DNA of 24,787 nt from a virus, in the IMG/VR virus record IMGVR_UViG_3300027917_000169, positions 1-24,787 of that record; one strand, written 5' to 3'. Each line of letters starts with the position of its first letter. The first letter of the stretch is position 1. The notes under the pieces were generated by a model. It was not told the origin of the DNA. It saw nothing but the letters and a program-made list of their open reading frames with translations, and did not search any database. The position numbers and the translations under genes were made by a program. Shown here piece by piece: positions 20,907 through 24,787 of the stretch.

Positions 20907-22172
20907 TTATGTTCCAAGCGTCACACGGGCAAAGGCCTCTTCGAGAACAGGCATGCCGTCGTTTTTTAGGCGCATAAAGAAACCAGTCTGATTAGTTGTG
21001 ATCCAGTGTTCCTTGGCAACTTCGACAGTGGCCGTCATGCTGTCCACAATCCAATACCAGCGAAGATCGCCGATCAATCCTACATAGAGACCCGCAGTAA
21101 AGGTGTTCGGAACATACTCTGACATGATGTAAGGCTTTCCAAGAATGGTCATGGCACGGCCACCCTGTACGTCGGGCTGAAGCAGAGGCCTGCCGTCACC
21201 GTCTACCAGCTTGTGAATCTGCTTGATAGCGTCACGATGGAACAACCAGCGGGTAGAACTTGAATTAATATACTGAGGTTTCAGGCTGTACAAAGCCTCT
21301 ACCAGTCCGGCATACTTGATCTCGCTGGTAGTGTTGCCGGTTGAAACGTCACGGCTTGAACTGATACCGCTGCTGGAACTGACAAACAAGCCAAGAGGCT
21401 GCTGTGACCCGGTTCCCTCCATAAACGCCGTTTCCTCGGTGTCCCTTGCATCATAAGCCAACTCGCCCATAACTTCCTGCTCGATGTTAACAGTGGACAC
21501 TCGGAGCAGTTCTTTAGAAACGAGAATATAACCGGCCATGGGATGTGGGCGGAACTCACGCTTACCATAAATCAAAGCGGTGTCTGCGCTGCCAGCGGTA
21601 AGTTCATCGGCAACATAGGCCATCGTGTTCAATCTGGCGTCTCTTTTCGGAGTACCAAGACTTTCGGCATCTGGAACAGTCCTGATAGTCGCAAACTGGC
21701 GAATGTATTGTTCATCATCCACACCTTTGATGATAAAGCTCTCGAACTGCTGAGGGTTGACGGTAAAGCCGCCTGAGATGTCGAGGTTAGCTTGAAGTGC
21801 TCTTTCCTCTTCCCGGTGAGCGGGCATACCAGCAATTTTCCAAAGGCCAGCCCTTAACTCGGTCAGCTTTGCCTGTTTCTCTTTGTCCCGTTTTTCTTCT
21901 GCGGTTTCGATCACGACGCCGTGAGTCTGGACAACATCACCACGGGGTTCGAGCTCGTCAAGCTCCTTGGCTTTGTCGGCAACTTCCTTGGCTCTTAGTT
22001 CACGGTCAAGGTCTTTGGTAAGTTTAACGAACTCATTATGCAATTCATCAAACCTCTTCTCCTCGTCAGCATTCCGATCTCTACCTTCGTCACGAGGCTT
22101 TTTCAGCAATGTTTGAATGTCAGCATTACAGTTAAGCACCTTGTCACGAAGTTCTTTAATGATTTCACTCAT
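20907..22172 (-). CDS. Major capsid protein, HK97 fold (421 aa)
   Basis: Residues 1-~110 are a charged coiled coil (ELRDKVLNCNADIQTLLKK, then FDELHNEFVKLTKDLDREL) of the delta-domain type that acts as scaffold and is removed by the protease. The coat domain follows: ISGGFTVNPQQF, VAKEHWITTNQTGFFMRLKN and VLEEAFARVTLGT, with RPHPMAGYILVSKELLRVST and YDARDTEETAFMEGTGSQQP in the middle. These match HK97-type coats. It overlaps the protease gene as ATGA. It is not fused to a scaffold gene and has no separate scaffold nearby. Confidence 0.92.
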   Translation of the reverse strand: MSEIIKELRDKVLNCNADIQTLLKKPRDEGRDRNADEEKRFDELHNEFVKLTKDLDRELRAKEVADKAKELDELEPRGDVVQTHGVVIETAEEKRDKEKQAKLTELRAGLWKIAGMPAHREEERALQANLDISGGFTVNPQQFESFIIKGVDDEQYIRQFATIRTVPDAESLGTPKRDARLNTMAYVADELTAGSADTALIYGKREFRPHPMAGYILVSKELLRVSTVNIEQEVMGELAYDARDTEETAFMEGTGSQQPLGLFVSSSSGISSSRDVSTGNTTSEIKYAGLVEALYSLKPQYINSSSTRWLFHRDAIKQIHKLVDGDGRPLLQPDVQGGRAMTILGKPYIMSEYVPNTFTAGLYVGLIGDLRWYWIVDSMTATVEVAKEHWITTNQTGFFMRLKNDGMPVLEEAFARVTLGT

Positions 22173-22870
22173 GTTAAACTCCTTGTGATTGCATCATAGG
22201 TTTTGCCTAAGATTTCAGCATCACGACAATCACGCTCCTGCGGTTCATCTTTCTTGCCTTCGTCTAGGAAATCGTTTAGCGCATCTCTGAGGGCAATCAA
22301 AGCCTCCTGGCTCTTCTCGCTAATGTCTTGGCCTGCGCTCCTGGCCTCGACCCCTTGTATAACGTCATCTAGGGCAATTCCCAGAATCGACCTAGCTTGC
22401 GCCGCAGATTTCGGATAAGCGGGCATGGCTACCGGCGAGAACTCGTAGACCTCACCTCGGATAAGCTCCCGCTTTGTATTGTCATCATTCCAGTTTTGAT
22501 CTATCGCCCGGAAAGCGAAAGAGGCGCCGTCAACATAGCCACCCTCGACAGATGTGATAGCATCCCTTCCCCACTGTGTATCAGGAGGAGTAGCTAGAAT
22601 TTCGAGAAATCCTTTATGATCCTTGAACTCAAGAGTACCGTTCCCGGACCTACCGAGAACGAAGTCTGAATTATGATTCCAGTAGGACCGGATGTCCCGG
22701 TTAACAATGCTGTCCGAGAAGAAACCCGGCAAGATTCTTTCCTTAAATCCGCCAAGATCATCTGACCATGAATTGTAAGGAACGGTCATTCTGATCGTTT
22801 TCTTCCCGTCGTCACCCTCTCGGATTTCCACTTGCTCACATTTGAAAGTCCGCTTTTCAATCTTTTCCAT
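22169..22870 (-). CDS. HK97-family prohead protease (233 aa)
   Basis: The catalytic histidine is at residue 66 in YWNHNSDFVLGR and the serine at residue 117 in GYVDGASFAFRA, as in the S78/U35 prohead protease family. Conserved EVYEFSPVAMPAYP follows at ~140-153. N-terminal KTIRMTVPYNSWSDDLGGFK is also typical. It removes the delta domain of the capsid protein and then itself. It overlaps the portal gene by 14 bp and the capsid gene by 4 bp. The C-terminal tail (~170-233) is charged. Confidence 0.92.
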   Translation of the reverse strand: MEKIEKRTFKCEQVEIREGDDGKKTIRMTVPYNSWSDDLGGFKERILPGFFSDSIVNRDIRSYWNHNSDFVLGRSGNGTLEFKDHKGFLEILATPPDTQWGRDAITSVEGGYVDGASFAFRAIDQNWNDDNTKRELIRGEVYEFSPVAMPAYPKSAAQARSILGIALDDVIQGVEARSAGQDISEKSQEALIALRDALNDFLDEGKKDEPQERDCRDAEILGKTYDAITRSLT

Positions 22871-24365
22871 CTGTCAACTCCTTGATTCTGCTTTCGATGA
22901 ACTTTTCAAGGTCGAATTTATCCCCGGCCGCCTGCGCGTAGGGGCTGAATACGGTCCTTATAAATTCCTTGTGTTTTTCGGTGTTTATCTTACCGTTGTC
23001 TTTTCGTTCCCTTGTCTCAATCCGCTCTATGGCATCATTCCAAAATGGAATAAGGCTCCGTTCGTCATCATCCGTGGTCTGGTCATCCTGTACCACATCA
23101 TCGCCGGTCCCGGTGTCCTGTTCCTCTTCCTCGTCCAGATCTTCTATGTTTCCGAGGTTGTTAGTCGGAATTGTGAATATCTGCCCCGAACCATCGGGGA
23201 GCGGGTTCATGTTCTCAAAACTTCTGACCTCATCACGATTGAGGAAGCCGTTATTTAAAGCCTTTTCATAAGCCTCGAACCTTGTTTTTGTATCAGCCCT
23301 CAACATGCTATCAATCTTGAACTCTACAAACTCGTTATCAGCCGTTACAAGTGCCTTCGTGAACTCCTGCTCCCAGTTCACATAAATCGGCCTCATGGTG
23401 TCCCTGATAAACTCGATTGATGCCATTTCCACATTATTATATTTGACAGATTCAGCCTCGTTCAAGTAATGAGCGGGCATGTTCATCATGGTAGCTACTT
23501 GCCTTGTTTCATGTTTCTTGGTTTCGTTAAACTGGGCATTTTCAGGAGGCACGCCTGTTGGCAGATACTTCAAACCCCCAGGAACTACCATCAATTTATG
23601 CGCTCTTTCTAGCCCTTTATGTAAGTCCTCTACTTGCCTTTTTAACCTTGTCCATGCATCATCGCTTATTCTTTTACCATCCGTTGATTCAAGCATTCCA
23701 GAAGGGTTAGCATTATTGCCGAAGAATCTAGACCCGTACTCATCCACGGCTATGGCAGAGGCTATGCGCTCCTCCTGTACAGAAATAGGGTCATATCCCC
23801 ATAGGCCATCCGGTGAGAAATACTTGACGTGGAATATGTTTTCAGGGTCAAATACCTTTTTAGAGCCGTCTGGTAATGTGAAAGTGTACAATATCGAACC
23901 ATCTTTGTTGACAGCCATTCCCACACTATCTGGAGGAAGCGGCCAGATTTCCACGGCTTCGCCGGTTGCCTTGTTCCTCCGGATGTGAGAGAAGTGGTTG
24001 CCACGATGTAATAGATGATGAGCACCAAGGCTTTGCCATGTGTAGCTAGTCATTTGTGGATTAGGACCGTTTTTTAGTATAGATGATATGTTTCCGCTTG
24101 TTATCCTGTCCTTTCCTCCGTCTGACCTGGCCCTATAATGGAAAGCCCTGGTACTCGCAAATGTAAAGGCAATCTTGATATTAGATGCCCACACCGCCGT
24201 ATTTGATAAAGCAGTTTGAGGGGTTACAACTACCCCTGATGCTGTGTCACCCGACCTCAATCCGTGAAAGACTTGCATAAGCCAGTCTGAGGGCGGTTGT
24301 GACGGGTGATAGTTGCCGCTCACCCTGTATCGCTTTTCTTTGAATAGCTTTTTAGCTAGGCTCAT
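22857..24365 (-). CDS. Portal protein, HK97 family (502 aa)
   Basis: I use ATG 24363-24365 (MSLAKKLFKEKRYRVSG), preceded by AAGGTGG, rather than the ATG at 24411-24413, which would overlap the previous gene by 62 bp. Portal features in order: VTPQTALSNTAVWASNIKIA, NPQMTSYTWQSLGAHHLLHRGN, WPLPPDSVGMAV, HVKYFSPDGLWGYDPISVQ, MLESTDGKRIS, AQFNETKKHETRQVATMMNM with PAHYL, and YNNVEMASIEFIRDTM. These are the HK97/phage portal family motifs. The last ~90 residues are acidic and probably flexible (IEDLDEEEEQDTGTGDDVVQ). It forms the vertex through which DNA is packed. Confidence 0.94.
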   Translation of the reverse strand: MSLAKKLFKEKRYRVSGNYHPSQPPSDWLMQVFHGLRSGDTASGVVVTPQTALSNTAVWASNIKIAFTFASTRAFHYRARSDGGKDRITSGNISSILKNGPNPQMTSYTWQSLGAHHLLHRGNHFSHIRRNKATGEAVEIWPLPPDSVGMAVNKDGSILYTFTLPDGSKKVFDPENIFHVKYFSPDGLWGYDPISVQEERIASAIAVDEYGSRFFGNNANPSGMLESTDGKRISDDAWTRLKRQVEDLHKGLERAHKLMVVPGGLKYLPTGVPPENAQFNETKKHETRQVATMMNMPAHYLNEAESVKYNNVEMASIEFIRDTMRPIYVNWEQEFTKALVTADNEFVEFKIDSMLRADTKTRFEAYEKALNNGFLNRDEVRSFENMNPLPDGSGQIFTIPTNNLGNIEDLDEEEEQDTGTGDDVVQDDQTTDDDERSLIPFWNDAIERIETRERKDNGKINTEKHKEFIRTVFSPYAQAAGDKFDLEKFIESRIKELTDGKD

Positions 24366-24546
24366 CTGAATCCACCTTTTCAACGTTTTCGCTTTGAGCC
24401 TGTGCCCTCGCAAGGGCTAATCCGAGGCATAACAGGATGATCCCGGCCACACCGGGCGCTGAATAGGGATAAACCAGATATGCACAAGATGTTAATCCTA
24501 TCAAGCCTAGAAAAATCATAACGTCTGCTATGCCGATATATTTCAT
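24352..24546 (-). CDS. Small two-TM membrane protein between terminase and portal (64 aa)
   Basis: Two hydrophobic spans occupy residues ~5-25 (GIADVMIFLGLIGLTSCAYL) and ~30-47 (SAPGVAGIILLCLGLALA), followed by a short acidic C-terminal tail. It overlaps the terminase stop by 4 bp (ATGA) and the portal start by 14 bp, so it is in the same coupled operon. Small membrane ORFs occur in this slot in some phages but have no clear role; a holin-like or host-membrane function is possible but unproven. Confidence 0.7.
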   Translation of the reverse strand: MKYIGIADVMIFLGLIGLTSCAYLVYPYSAPGVAGIILLCLGLALARAQAQSENVEKVDSDEPS

Positions 24547-24787
24547 AAAAACCTTATCTCGTAATCAGCGGGCGGGACCACATCATGTGATTGAATGGCC
24601 ATGACAGCCGCCGATACGGCATCAATCTTTGATCCTGAGCCTTTACGGTCTGGGACCACGTTGTCATTAGCGTCACGCCGGCCCACACAGTTTGAGAACA
24701 TCCAGGTTGCTAGGGGATTCCCTCCGTGATTGAATGAGCCTTCCTTGATGCGCTTTACGAGTTGCCCGGTAGGTGCCCCCAATGTTG
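24543..24787 (-). CDS. Terminase large subunit, C-terminal end only
   Basis: The frame is open to the window's right edge, so only about 81 residues are seen. The sequence GQLVKRIKEGSFNHGGNPLA followed by TWMFSNCVGRRDANDN and KGSGSKIDAVSAAVMAIQ is the end of the nuclease domain of HK97-type terminase large subunits (the usual form is HGGNPVLRWM...N...D...KIDGIVALIMALGR). The TTG near the edge is not a real start. The enzyme packs phage DNA using the portal encoded downstream. Confidence 0.88.
   Translation of the reverse strand, partial: TLGAPTGQLVKRIKEGSFNHGGNPLATWMFSNCVGRRDANDNVVPDRKGSGSKIDAVSAAVMAIQSHDVVPPADYEIRFL

Noticed and set aside
1-24787. tRNA genes, integrase, transposase or attachment sites
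   Set aside because: None seen; every stretch over 215 bases is occupied by phage genes.

Overview
This window is a contiguous piece of a tailed-phage genome with an HK97-type head and a long non-contractile tail (siphovirus type). It may be free phage or prophage: no integrase or host gene is visible. Every gene I accept lies on the minus strand, so the biological order runs from the right end of the window to the left. The host is probably Gram-negative (inference): there is a type II lipoprotein, several N-terminal export signals, a small single-domain M15 peptidoglycan peptidase with no wall-binding domain, strong Shine-Dalgarno sequences and a sigma70-like promoter. I do not recognise the phage, and it looks like an environmental lineage rather than a model phage.

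Layout in transcription order. (1) Head module, 24787-20445: C-terminal end of the large terminase, a small two-helix membrane protein, HK97-type portal, prohead protease, major capsid protein with an N-terminal coiled-coil delta domain, and a 149-residue conserved virion-type protein. (2) An insert at the head-tail boundary, 20419-17725: a 483-residue export-signal protein with three tandem repeats, a hairpin-rich gap, a GT-A-like glycosyltransferase, and two small paralogous proteins. (3) Connector and tail tube, 17721-14484: head-tail adaptor, HK97 gp10-like protein, tail terminator-like protein, and a major tail protein with an inserted beta-sandwich domain. (4) Three small accessory genes, then two tail assembly chaperone frames joined by a predicted -1 programmed frameshift at A AAA AAC, then a short tape measure protein with two polyglycine tracts. 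(5) Tail tip: a distal-tail-like protein with a nested lectin-like insert, a tail hub protein, and a small baseplate or fibre-type protein. (6) An unusual run of envelope-directed products, 7358-3907: an SGNH/sialate-esterase-like lipoprotein, a coiled-coil/TM holin-like protein, and four consecutive proteins with an N-terminal export signal or anchor. (7) Lysis end: M15 endolysin, two very small ORFs (25 and 59 aa), a TM protein and a 98-aa protein. The late operon then stops at a clear Rho-independent terminator (2608-2649).

Just left of the terminator a new promoter (TTGACA, 16-nt spacer, TATTAT, 2533-2506) drives a second leftward operon of very small genes: zinc-binding proteins, a helix-turn-helix protein, a DUF7352-like protein and unknowns. 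It continues off the left edge. Genes are packed tightly with ATGA or TAATG/TGATG overlaps. No gap exceeds 300 bases; the largest, 2469-2680, holds the terminator and promoter.

The most unusual theme is that a phage structural region encodes six proteins with N-terminal export or lipidation signals, two of them with fibre-like beta-repeat segments, together with a glycosyltransferase and three tail proteins that carry extra beta domains. This suggests a phage-encoded programme of cell-surface modification or display, which remains inference.
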